32,264 nt of DNA from Ilumatobacteraceae bacterium (lineage in GTDB: Bacteria; Actinomycetota; Acidimicrobiia; Acidimicrobiales; Ilumatobacteraceae). Under the pieces are notes generated by a model. It saw only the letters and a list, made by a program, of their open reading frames with translations, was not told the origin of the DNA and made no database searches. This document shows positions 23,937 to 31,840 of this stretch, in pieces (position 1 is the stretch's first letter; every line of letters starts with the position of its first letter). Both the position numbers and the translations under genes were made by a program. The stretch lies in contig JALRBS010000176.1 in assembly GCA_023262325.1 (NCBI GenBank), positions 1 through 32,264 on the forward strand. The letters run 5' to 3'.

Positions 23937-25145
23937 ATGGGTCACTCATTTGATACGACAGCGGCGGTCGGGCATTGCCCGTTTATGCCCGTGTTCGGTG
24001 CTCCTCCGATCATGATCGACCACGGTCATGGAACCGAAGTTTTCGATTCGAACGGCAAGCGGTATCTCGATTTTCTCGCTGGTATTGCGGTCGTGTCGCT
24101 CGGGCATGCAAATCCCGTCATCGCAGACGCGATCGCGGCTCAGGCGCGTCGACTTGTACACGTCAGCAACTTCTTCTCAAACCCGATCGCGACGTCAGCA
24201 GCGATGTCGATTGACAGTTTGCTCACCGCAGCGACTGGACGTCCCGGCCAGGTGTTCTTCACGAACTCGGGAGCCGAGGCCAATGAATGTGCATTGAAAC
24301 TCGCTCGAAAGCATGGCGGACCCGGCAGGTACCGAGTGATTTCGGCCCTCGGGTCGTTTCACGGCCGAACGCTTGCAACCCTGGCGGCAACAGGTCAGCC
24401 CGCAAAGCATGTGCCGTTCGCGCCAATGCCGGATGGCTTTTCCCATGTCCCGTGGGGTGACCTCAGTGCGCTCGAAGCCGAAATCGACGATTCGGTTGCG
24501 GCCGTGTTTCTCGAGCCGCTACAGGGTGAAGGCGGGGTGGTCCCGGCGCCCGAGGGGTATTTCGAAGGCGTGCGGGCACTATGTGATCGGGTTGGTGCGC
24601 TCTTCATGGTCGATGAGGTGCAGACTGGTTTTGGGCGCACCGGGCGCTGGTTCGGCTTCGAGCATTCGGGCATTTCGCCTGACGTCGTCACTCTCGCAAA
24701 AGCGATGGGTAACGGAATGCCGATCGGGGCATGTTGGGCGCCAGTCGAAGTTGCTGCAGCCTTCGTGCCGGGCGACCACGGGAGCACCTACAGCGGTACC
24801 GCTCTTGCAACGGCAGCGGTTGAAGCGGTCATTTCCGAGATGCGTCGACTTGACGCACCGTCGCTTGCGGTTCAGGCCGGCGCGCGAATTCGCACGCGAC
24901 TTCATGGTGCGTCAGGTGTATCGAATGTTCGTGGACTCGGGCTGCTGCTCGGAGTCGCGCTTGAGGAGGGCATCGTGGCCGGCGAGGTTGCCGCTGCTGC
25001 GCTGGAACGCGGCTTGATCGTGAACGCAGTGAATGCATCGACGATTCGTCTTGCACCACCGCTCACCGTCACCGATGACGAGATCGATGAGGCCATCGTG
25101 TTGCTCACCGATTCAATTGCGACTGTTAGGGCAAATGCCGCATGA
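23937..25145 (+). CDS. argD: Acetylornithine aminotransferase
   Basis: 402 residues; PLP-dependent, converts N-acetylglutamate semialdehyde to N-acetylornithine. Marks of class III aminotransferases: YLDFLAGIAVVSLGHANP, FFTNSGAEANECALKLARK, SFHGRTLA, FLEPLQGEGGVVP, MVDEVQTGFGRTG and the PLP lysine in TLAKAMGNGMPIGA. AAGGAGG sits 6 nt before the ATG at 23937, one of the strongest ribosome sites in the window. It overlaps argF by 4 bp (ATGA). Confidence 0.97.
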   Translation: MGHSFDTTAAVGHCPFMPVFGAPPIMIDHGHGTEVFDSNGKRYLDFLAGIAVVSLGHANPVIADAIAAQARRLVHVSNFFSNPIATSAAMSIDSLLTAATGRPGQVFFTNSGAEANECALKLARKHGGPGRYRVISALGSFHGRTLATLAATGQPAKHVPFAPMPDGFSHVPWGDLSALEAEIDDSVAAVFLEPLQGEGGVVPAPEGYFEGVRALCDRVGALFMVDEVQTGFGRTGRWFGFEHSGISPDVVTLAKAMGNGMPIGACWAPVEVAAAFVPGDHGSTYSGTALATAAVEAVISEMRRLDAPSLAVQAGARIRTRLHGASGVSNVRGLGLLLGVALEEGIVAGEVAAAALERGLIVNAVNASTIRLAPPLTVTDDEIDEAIVLLTDSIATVRANAA

Positions 25146-26044
25146 CGCGCCACTTGCTCAACATCGTCGATTTCACTGTTGACGAACTACAACTTGTCCT
25201 CGAGTTGTCGACGCGCCCCGTCGAAGCGCTCGCTCGCCCGCTCGATGGCAGTGGCGTTGCCCTCATCTTTGAAAAGCCGTCGAATCGAACACGACAGTCC
25301 ATGGAGATGGCGGTCGTGCAACTCGGCGGCCACCCGATCTACACGCGCGGTGAAGAGGTAGGAATCGACAAGCGCGAACCCGCCGAAGACATCATTCGAA
25401 TTCTTGAGGGCTACCACGCGATGGTCGCTGCACGAGTGTTCTCGCACTCGGTTGTCGATCGAATGGCAGCAGTTGCGTCGGTCCCAGTTATCAACATGTT
25501 GTCGGACGTGTCGCATCCGCTGCAGGCGCTTGCCGACGCGTTGACGATGCAACGTGAATTCGGAACTCTTGCCGGACGAACCATTGCCTGGGTTGGCGAT
25601 TACAACAACGTTGCGCGTTCACTTGGAGAGGTGAGCGTCATGCTCGGCGCTGAAATTCGCTATGCGTGCCCCGACGGCTACGGCCCTTCTGAACACGAGA
25701 TTGCACGACTTTCGAGCCTGGCGACTGGTGACGCTCACGCTGGCAGCGATCCTTCGTGGGCTGTTGGCGGTGCGCATGCGGTGCACACCGACACGTGGGT
25801 GTCGATGGGTCAAGAGGCTGAGGTTGAAGAACGAAAGCGAGTGTTCGCTGGATACACGGTCGACGATTCGTTGATGTCGAAAGCCGCAGACAATGCGATC
25901 TTCATGCACTGCCTACCTGCATACCGAGGTCTTGAAGTCGCCACCGAAGTCATTGATGGCACTCAGTCACGAGTGATTTCCCAAGGCCATGACCGAATGC
26001 ACGCAGCACGTGGCGCGCTCGCATTTCTGGGAGGTGTGCGATGA
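25142..26044 (+). CDS. argF: Ornithine carbamoyltransferase
   Basis: 300 residues; makes citrulline from ornithine and carbamoyl phosphate. The carbamoyl-phosphate loop reads SNRTR at 47-51 (STRTR in most family members), then HPLQALAD at 125-132, the ornithine-specific SMG loop at 221-223 (DTWVSMGQE), and the catalytic HCLP at 256-259. The SMG loop supports ornithine over other substrates. The ATG overlaps argD, and the stop overlaps argR (ATGA). Confidence 0.95.
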   Translation: MTRHLLNIVDFTVDELQLVLELSTRPVEALARPLDGSGVALIFEKPSNRTRQSMEMAVVQLGGHPIYTRGEEVGIDKREPAEDIIRILEGYHAMVAARVFSHSVVDRMAAVASVPVINMLSDVSHPLQALADALTMQREFGTLAGRTIAWVGDYNNVARSLGEVSVMLGAEIRYACPDGYGPSEHEIARLSSLATGDAHAGSDPSWAVGGAHAVHTDTWVSMGQEAEVEERKRVFAGYTVDDSLMSKAADNAIFMHCLPAYRGLEVATEVIDGTQSRVISQGHDRMHAARGALAFLGGVR

Positions 26045-26526
26045 GCGGAAAGGCGCGACGGCAGCAGGCAATTAGTCGTCACATCGAACAAAGTGAAGTT
26101 GGTAATCAGGTTCAGCTCGTCGAGTTGCTTGCAGCCGATGGCATAGCGGCGACTCAGGCAACCGTGTCGCGCGACCTCGATGACATTGGTGCAATCAAGG
26201 TGCGAACCGCGGGTGGTCAATCGGTCTACGCGCTACCTGCTTTCGCCCCCGATCGAATTGCACCACTCGACCAACTTCGACGGGTAATGGGCGAGTGGGT
26301 CGCCGAAGTGACGAGTTCGCACAACCTGGTAGTAGTGCGCACACCACCAGGCTGTGCGCACGTTGTGGCGTCTGCGCTTGATCGAAGCGCCTTCGATGGC
26401 CTTATTGGAACAGTCGCAGGCGATGACACGGTGATCTGCATTGCTGCTGAGGAGATCACCGGACTCGAACTTGCGTCGCGCCTCAAAGAACTTGCAGGGA
26501 TTGGTGGGGGTGAAGCTCATGACTGA
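26041..26526 (+). CDS. argR: Arginine repressor ArgR
   Basis: 161 residues. The N-terminal winged helix-turn-helix has VQLVELLAADGIAATQATVSRDLDDIGAIKV with the DNA-contacting Ser43-Arg44. The C-terminal oligomerisation and arginine-binding domain ends in LIGTVAGDDTVICIA (GTVAGDDT at 123-130, the arginine site with the Asp pair). It should bind the ARG boxes at 21972-22005 as a hexamer when arginine is plentiful, controlling its own operon. It overlaps argF by 4 bp and argH by 8 bp. Confidence 0.96.
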   Translation: MSGKARRQQAISRHIEQSEVGNQVQLVELLAADGIAATQATVSRDLDDIGAIKVRTAGGQSVYALPAFAPDRIAPLDQLRRVMGEWVAEVTSSHNLVVVRTPPGCAHVVASALDRSAFDGLIGTVAGDDTVICIAAEEITGLELASRLKELAGIGGGEAHD

Positions 26527-27916
26527 GTCAAAGAGTTCGGGCGCCCTGTGGCATGGCCGTTTCGCTGACGGTCCGGCTGCGGCTCTCATGGCGTATACCG
26601 CAAGCCTTCCGTTCGATCAGCGGTTGTGGTCCGTCGACATCGACGGCTCAATGGCACATGTGCGCGGCCTCGGCAGAGCCGGTGTGTTGGAAGAGGCCGA
26701 AGTTTCGTCAGTGCTCGACGCGCTCGCTCGCGTTCGTGGAGAGTTTGAAAACGGGACCTTCACGTTCGCCGAGGGCGACGAGGACATTCACACGGCAATC
26801 GAACGACGGGTCACCGAATTTGCTGGTGACGCGGGCGCGCGTCTGCACACGGCGAGAAGTCGAAACGATCAGGTTGCAACCGATCTTCGTCTGTGGACTC
26901 GTGCTGCGCTGCGCGACGTCGCACATCATGTGATGCGGCTGCAGTCGGTGCTCATTGCCCGGGCCGAAGCGGCGGGAGACGCGTATCTTCCCGGTTATAC
27001 CCACGTGCAACGTGCTCAGCCGGTGCTATTGGCGCACCACTTGCTTGCTCATGCGTGGAGTTTGAGTCGAGATGTTGATCGGCTGACCGCGACGATTCGA
27101 CGGCTCAACGTTTCGCCGCTTGGTGCGGGGGCGCTTGCCGGCACATCGATTCCGATCGATCCCGCTGCCACGGCGGCAGAATTGGGGTTCACCGATGTGT
27201 TCGCGAACTCGCTCGATGCGGTGAGCGACCGAGATTTTGTCGCTGAGGCATTATTCGATCTTGCGCTCATCGGCGTTCACCTTTCTCGACTCGGTGAAGA
27301 GTGGGTGTTGTGGACGTCTGAGGAGTTCGGATTTGCGACACTCGACGACGCGTACGCAACAGGTTCCTCGATGCTTCCGCAGAAGAAAAACGCCGACATC
27401 GCTGAGCTTGCCCGAGGCAAGTCAGGCAGGCTCATTGGCAACCTCACGTCGGTACTTGCGATGCTCAAGGGGTTGCCGCTTGCGTACAACCGCGACCTTC
27501 AAGAAGACAAGGAGCCGCTGTTCGACTCCGTCGATCAGACGGTGCTTGCGCTGATTGCGCTTTCAGGAATGATCGAGACCGCAACCTTCCATCCTGCGTC
27601 AATGGCGAAGGCGGCAGATGCGGAAGTGCTCGTGGCGACGGATCTGGCGGAGCACCTTGTGCGAAGCGGTATGCCGTTTCGGCAGGCCCATGCAGTCGTC
27701 GGTCAGTTGGTTCGACGCCACCTTGCTGGAGAGGGCTCGCTGCGGTCGCTTGCAGTCGAAGAGATCGGCGATGAATGTGCGAAGTACTTCGAGCCCGGTA
27801 GTGCCGTGCGGATGAGGAAGTCTCCCGGTGGTGCGGGGCCTGAGGCACTCGATGCGCAGTTCGTGCGAATGAAAGCGACAGTGGCTGAACTTGAACGGTC
27901 GCTCGGCGATTCGTAG
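26519..27916 (+). CDS. argH: Argininosuccinate lyase
   Basis: 465 residues; last step of arginine synthesis, splitting argininosuccinate to arginine and fumarate. It begins LWHGRFADGPAAALMAYTASLPFDQRLW. Motifs in order are EDIHTAIERRV, HTARSRNDQVATDLRLW, PGYTHVQRAQPVLLAHHLLAHAW with the general-base region, and the signature GSSMLPQKKNADIAELARGKSGR at about 281-303. The ATG at 26519 overlaps the argR stop by 8 bp. argG, which normally precedes it in actinobacteria, is not in the operon. Confidence 0.97.
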   Translation: MTESKSSGALWHGRFADGPAAALMAYTASLPFDQRLWSVDIDGSMAHVRGLGRAGVLEEAEVSSVLDALARVRGEFENGTFTFAEGDEDIHTAIERRVTEFAGDAGARLHTARSRNDQVATDLRLWTRAALRDVAHHVMRLQSVLIARAEAAGDAYLPGYTHVQRAQPVLLAHHLLAHAWSLSRDVDRLTATIRRLNVSPLGAGALAGTSIPIDPAATAAELGFTDVFANSLDAVSDRDFVAEALFDLALIGVHLSRLGEEWVLWTSEEFGFATLDDAYATGSSMLPQKKNADIAELARGKSGRLIGNLTSVLAMLKGLPLAYNRDLQEDKEPLFDSVDQTVLALIALSGMIETATFHPASMAKAADAEVLVATDLAEHLVRSGMPFRQAHAVVGQLVRRHLAGEGSLRSLAVEEIGDECAKYFEPGSAVRMRKSPGGAGPEALDAQFVRMKATVAELERSLGDS

Positions 27917-27927
27917 CTGGGGTGTGT

Positions 27928-28716
27928 TTAGTTGACGAGGTACGACGTCATCGTCAGAGAGCCGAACATCGCACCTTCGATGGTGACCTGCGCACCCTGG
28001 TTGCCTGACGCCGCCAGACCCGCGATGTAGAGCAATGGCAGAAAGTGTTCGGGGGTGGGCGCCGAACGTTGCCAATCCTCGCCGCGCATGACTGCTGGAA
28101 GTTCACCGGGCGCGCTCGTCATGAGCTGCTGCACCTGTCGATCGAAGCGACCGGCCCAGTCGTACGCCTCGTGTTCGAGTGAACGGTTCATCGCTCCCAG
28201 GTTGTGGACGACATTTCCGGTTCCGATGATGAGCACGCCTTCGTTGCGAAGTGGTTGCAGCGCAGCGCCAACAGCCATGTGTTCCTTCGCCGGAAGCGAA
28301 AGGTCGAGTGATAGTTGAAGGACGGGAACCTGCGCACTCGGATACATGCGAGCGAGCACTGACCATGTGCCGTGGTCGAGCCCCCAGGAATGGTCGATAG
28401 CGCATCGCTGGGAGCCGATCGCGTCAACGATGCGAGCGGCAAGTTCTGGGGAGCCTGGTGCCGGGTAGTCGAATGTGGCGAGACGCTCGGGAAATCCATA
28501 GAAATCGTGAATTGTCGGTGGCATGTCGTTGCCCGTCACGAGCGATCCATTCGTCGTCCAGTGTGCGGAGATCGCAAGTACGGCACTCGGTTCGGCAATC
28601 TCGGTGCTGAGGCGCTCCCAGTGGCGGGTGTAGACGTTGTCGTCGAATGTGTTCATCGGACTCCCGTGCCCGATGAAGAGGGCTGGCATTCGGGTGGTAT
28701 TCGTTGCACCAGTCAC
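27928..28716 (-). CDS. DODA-type extradiol dioxygenase (LigB/YgiD-like)
   Basis: 262 residues, a single LigB-type domain. Likely metal ligands and active-site residues lie in LFIGHGSPMN, AISAHWTTNG, TIHDFYGFPE, GLDHGTWSVL and IIGTGNVVHNLG. E. coli YgiD and plant DODA of this class open the ring of catechols such as DOPA using non-haem metal and O2. The natural substrate here is unknown. The GTG at 28716 is chosen because TAGGCT ends 6 nt before it; an internal ATG (MPALFIGHG) is a later alternative. It is convergent with argH (11 bp apart) and divergent from the MarC gene. Confidence 0.88.
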   Translation of the reverse strand: MTGATNTTRMPALFIGHGSPMNTFDDNVYTRHWERLSTEIAEPSAVLAISAHWTTNGSLVTGNDMPPTIHDFYGFPERLATFDYPAPGSPELAARIVDAIGSQRCAIDHSWGLDHGTWSVLARMYPSAQVPVLQLSLDLSLPAKEHMAVGAALQPLRNEGVLIIGTGNVVHNLGAMNRSLEHEAYDWAGRFDRQVQQLMTSAPGELPAVMRGEDWQRSAPTPEHFLPLLYIAGLAASGNQGAQVTIEGAMFGSLTMTSYLVN

Positions 28717-28728
28717 GGCTCTAGCCTA
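28714..28728 (-). promoter_or_regulatory. Putative leaderless promoter of the dioxygenase gene
   Basis: On the minus strand TAGGCT (plus 28723-28728) ends 6 nt before GTG 28716. It occupies nearly the same bases as the -10 of the opposite gene. Confidence 0.5.
28722..28727 (+). promoter_or_regulatory. Putative -10 of the MarC-family gene
   Basis: TAGCCT on the plus strand; transcription would start near 28734, 18 nt before the ATG, leaving room for its GGAGG. It overlaps the opposing -10 by five bases. Confidence 0.4.
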
Positions 28729-28751
28729 TGAGCAGCGTCCTTGGAGGGGTC

Positions 28752-29360
28752 ATGGCTATCTCATTTGGCGTCGTCTTTACGACGATGGTCGTCATCATGG
28801 ATCCGTTTGGGAACGTTCCAATATTTCTCTCGGTAACACGCCATCTCACGAACCAAGCTCGGGCTCGAGCGGCATTTGTTGCCGTGCTTACTGCGGCAGT
28901 CGTGATCGCTGTCTTTGCCGCCGTCGGTCGACAGGTGCTTGGTTACCTCGACGTCTCAGTTCCGGCGCTGCAGGGTGCAGGTGGGCTGCTGCTGTTGCTT
29001 GTTGCGCTCGAACTCTTGACGAGCAGTGACGATGAAGTTGAACCGGCTGCCGACGGCGACCACGTCGCCGTTGCAATGGTGCCGCTTGGGACGCCACTTC
29101 TCGCAGGTCCTGGAGCAATCGTCGCAACGATTGTTTTCTTTGGCGATGCACATTCTGCTGGAGATCGACTTGTGATTGCGGCGGCAATTGGCGTGGTACT
29201 TGTTGCGGTGTATCTCGGCCTGCGCTTTGCGTCGTTTCTGCATCGAATCCTCGGACGTTCAGGAATTTTGCTCGTGAGCCGTATTGCGGGACTCTTGCTC
29301 GCAGCGATTTCGGTCGAAATGATTGCCACCTCCGTGCTCGCCTTCGCCCGCACCATGTGA
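28752..29360 (+). CDS. MarC-family integral membrane protein
   Basis: 202 residues with about six hydrophobic segments: AISFGVVFTTMVVIMDPFG, AAFVAVLTAAVVIAVFAAV, LQGAGGLLLLLVALELL, PLLAGPGAIVATIVFF, LVIAAAIGVVLVAVYLGL and IAGLLLAAISVEMIATSVL. The family marks MDPFGNVPIFL and PLGTPLLAGPGAI are present in the first and fourth. Despite the name, MarC proteins are not proven in multidrug resistance, and their transport role is open. The ATG at 28752 has GGAGG 4 nt upstream; an earlier ATG at 28728 overlaps the promoter and is less likely. Confidence 0.9.
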   Translation: MAISFGVVFTTMVVIMDPFGNVPIFLSVTRHLTNQARARAAFVAVLTAAVVIAVFAAVGRQVLGYLDVSVPALQGAGGLLLLLVALELLTSSDDEVEPAADGDHVAVAMVPLGTPLLAGPGAIVATIVFFGDAHSAGDRLVIAAAIGVVLVAVYLGLRFASFLHRILGRSGILLVSRIAGLLLAAISVEMIATSVLAFARTM

Positions 29361-29365
29361 CCGGT

Positions 29366-30463
29366 TCACAGCCGAGGGTGAAACCAGTAGCCGTGTGGGT
29401 GCATGACCCCAAGGTGTTGCACGGTCCGCGCTCCACTGAGCCAGTCGATTCGGGTCACGCTCGTGATGTCGTCGCGCGCCGTCGCCGCGATATTGACGGG
29501 GTGTTCGAGTTCTGCTGTCGTTGACGGTTGTTCGAGGTAGATCCAGGTGAGATCTCTGCTCCTCCCGATGTCGTCGATTCGATTCCGATATGCGACACGA
29601 TCCTCGGCGGTGAGGTATGAGAGCACCCATGAATTGACGATGAGTGGGAGTGCGTCCGGTGGCACCAGCTCGACCTCATGAAGCGCAGCGAGAGCGTCTG
29701 CGGTTTGCACACTGTGGTCGCGACGGCGAGCCCACGTGATGGCCTCGTCAAGTCGTTCAAGCCGGTCGAGTTGATCGGGCCAGATGCAGGCACGTAGCCA
29801 CCTGCTCGCGGTGTCGTCGAAGATGTCGATTGGTTTCGGATCGAAGCCAACGCGATTGACAACTGTGCCCACTTCGAGGTCGACGGGAATGTTGCTTCGA
29901 ACACCACACGAGAGTTGAGGAGCACCTGGCAGGCCGGCGGATGAGGACCAACTGCCGTCTTCGGCGTGGTATGTCGCGAAGTACTCATCGAAGTAAAGGT
30001 TGAGTCCACCAGAGCATCCGATGTCGATGAGGTGGAGCGGGGAGTGATGGTGCTTGACGGCACATGCGAGGCGCAGAATTGCCGATCGAGAAATGTCGTT
30101 TGTCTGTGTGTGGCGGTGGGCGACGATGTCGCGAATGGCGTCGGCGTGTTCCGCGCAGAATGCGGCGGCATCACGTGCGAGGTCGTCTGCATTTGCCGTG
30201 GGGGTGCCGACCGACGGGTAATGCCGAGCGAGATCCGAGGATGAATGTTCAAGGACGAGATCGTGGATCGCTGCGAAAAGGAGTACCGGTCGACGTTGCG
30301 TTGGGGGAGCGCTATCGAGAAGCGCGATCAAGTTGTTCGAGTCGTCGTCGGCAACGAGTTGCGACAATGTTGCATAGAGCGGAGCGCGCCGGCGTACCGA
30401 TTCACCAAAGGTCGCAAACTCGCGCCGAAGCGCTTCGTGAGCGCTCGACGAAGTCGCTGGCAT
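29366..30463 (-). CDS. DUF2332 family protein
   Basis: 365 residues. It matches the actinobacterial and alphaproteobacterial DUF2332 family: an N-terminal helical part (LRREFATFGESVRRRAPLYATLSQLVADD), the central LIDIGCSGGLNLYFDEYF and a C-terminal LTWIYLEQPS with HPHGYWFHP. The IGCSGGLNL loop resembles the SAM-binding loop of class I methyltransferases, so a methyltransferase-like role is possible but not shown. The ATG at 30463 is preferred to a TTG 11 codons upstream because TACCCT ends 6 nt before it. It is convergent with the MarC gene (5 bp apart) and divergent from tyrS. Confidence 0.82.
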   Translation of the reverse strand: MPATSSSAHEALRREFATFGESVRRRAPLYATLSQLVADDDSNNLIALLDSAPPTQRRPVLLFAAIHDLVLEHSSSDLARHYPSVGTPTANADDLARDAAAFCAEHADAIRDIVAHRHTQTNDISRSAILRLACAVKHHHSPLHLIDIGCSGGLNLYFDEYFATYHAEDGSWSSSAGLPGAPQLSCGVRSNIPVDLEVGTVVNRVGFDPKPIDIFDDTASRWLRACIWPDQLDRLERLDEAITWARRRDHSVQTADALAALHEVELVPPDALPLIVNSWVLSYLTAEDRVAYRNRIDDIGRSRDLTWIYLEQPSTTAELEHPVNIAATARDDITSVTRIDWLSGARTVQHLGVMHPHGYWFHPRL

Positions 30464-30475
30464 AGGTTCAGGGTA
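30464..30475 (-). promoter_or_regulatory. Putative leaderless promoter of the DUF2332 gene
   Basis: On the minus strand TACCCT (plus 30470-30475) ends exactly 6 nt before ATG 30463, without a Shine-Dalgarno. Confidence 0.5.
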
Positions 30476-30523
30476 GGCGGGAACTGTTGACCGCAATGTG
30501 TCGGATTGTGTGCACGGTCATGG

Positions 30524-30536
30524 CACGATAAGACCA
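30524..30536 (+). promoter_or_regulatory. Possible leaderless promoter of tyrS
   Basis: CACGAT (30524-30529) ends 6 nt before the tyrS ATG; it keeps A at position 2 and T at position 6 but lacks the first T. No Shine-Dalgarno is seen. Confidence 0.3.
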
Positions 30537-31801
30537 TGAATTTCTTGGCCGACCTCGAGCGTCGTGGGCTCGTCCACGACACAACCGATCGCGACACCCT
30601 TGCTGCACGCCTGGCAAGTGGACCGATCGGGGTTTACGTCGGTTTCGACCCAACCGCGGACTCACTTCACGTAGGCCATCTGCTTGGTCAGATTGGTCTT
30701 CGGCGATTTCAATTGGCAGGTCATCACGTGTTCCCACTTGCGGGAGGCGCGACGGGAATGGTCGGCGATCCGAGCGGTCGTTCGGAAGAACGAAACCTTC
30801 TCACGCGAGAAGAACTTGACCACAACGTCCGCCGTATCTCGGGACAACTCGAGTCGATCCTTGAGTTCGACGGACCTAACGCGGCGACCCTCGTGAATAA
30901 CGCCGATTGGACGGCGAATGCAAGCTTGCTCGAATTTCTCCGTGACATTGGCAAGCACGTATCGGTCTCTCAGATGCTCGGCAAGGACTCGGTGAAGTCG
31001 CGGTTGTCCGGTGACTCTGGTCTGTCCTTCACCGAGTTCAGTTACATGTTGTTGCAGGCGAACGACTTTCGTCACCTGCACGACACCCACCACGTCGAAC
31101 TGCAAATGGGTGGGAGTGATCAGTGGGGAAACATCACTGCAGGAATTGATCTCATTCGGCGCACTTCGGGTGCTGGCGCCTACGGACTCACCTGGCCGTT
31201 GCTCACGAAGAGCGACGGGTCGAAGTTTGGCAAGACGGCCTCGGGCGCGGTGTGGCTCGATCCCGAGCGCACGAGTCCGTATCAGTTCCGACAGTTCTGG
31301 ATCAATACCGATGATGCTGACGTTGCTGATCGGCTTATGCGTTTCAGTTTGAGGCCGATTGATGAGATTGAGGAAGTTCTCAGGCGGCACGGCGATGCCC
31401 CCCATGAGAGGGAGGCGCAGCGGATGCTCGCCGACGAACTCACCGCGCTTGTGCATGGAGAAGTTGCCGCCATGGCCGCTGCGACTGCAGCAGAGGTGTT
31501 ATTCGGCGGCGACCCTCGAGATGCGGATGGCGCCGCAATGGCGGTAGTCGCCGGTGAACTCGCGCTCACCGAGATTGCATCGAACGAGTGTGACGACCTG
31601 CCAGCGGTGCTCGTCACGACCGGGCTTGCGAAGTCAAAAGGCGATGCACGGCGAACGCTCGAGCAGCGCGGCTTTCGCTGCAACGGAGAGGTGCTTGACG
31701 GGGATTGCGACCTGCGAACGATCGCGCCCCTCGAGGGTGGGTTTGTGCTCTTGCAGAAGGGACGAACGTCACATCATCTTCTGCGAATATTTTCTGCGTA
31801 G
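30536..31801 (+). CDS. tyrS: Tyrosyl-tRNA synthetase
   Basis: 421 residues; charges tRNA-Tyr. A class I synthetase: YVGFDPTADSLHVGHLL with the HIGH-type HVGH at 45-48, GGATGMVGDPSGRSEER, the tyrosine-binding region LQMGGSDQWGNITAGIDLIRR, and the KMSKS equivalent KFGKT at 230-234. The C-terminal S4-like RNA-binding domain (about 350-421) reads LVTTGLAKSKGDARRTLEQRGFRCNGEVL. The ATG at 30536 is chosen because the conserved N-terminus MNFLADLERRG starts there. Its stop lies 4 bp before the -35 of the rRNA promoter. Confidence 0.97.
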   Translation: MNFLADLERRGLVHDTTDRDTLAARLASGPIGVYVGFDPTADSLHVGHLLGQIGLRRFQLAGHHVFPLAGGATGMVGDPSGRSEERNLLTREELDHNVRRISGQLESILEFDGPNAATLVNNADWTANASLLEFLRDIGKHVSVSQMLGKDSVKSRLSGDSGLSFTEFSYMLLQANDFRHLHDTHHVELQMGGSDQWGNITAGIDLIRRTSGAGAYGLTWPLLTKSDGSKFGKTASGAVWLDPERTSPYQFRQFWINTDDADVADRLMRFSLRPIDEIEEVLRRHGDAPHEREAQRMLADELTALVHGEVAAMAAATAAEVLFGGDPRDADGAAMAVVAGELALTEIASNECDDLPAVLVTTGLAKSKGDARRTLEQRGFRCNGEVLDGDCDLRTIAPLEGGFVLLQKGRTSHHLLRIFSA

Positions 31802-31805
31802 CGGG

Positions 31806-31834
31806 TTGTAGTGCGTGTCGAACAGGACTAGTGT
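31806..31834 (+). promoter_or_regulatory. Putative rRNA operon promoter
   Basis: TTGTAG (31806-31811), a 17-bp spacer and TAGTGT (31829-31834), starting 4 bp after the tyrS stop. Transcription from about 31841 would give a 16S leader of roughly 290 nt. Confidence 0.5.
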
Positions 31835-31840
31835 TACCCC

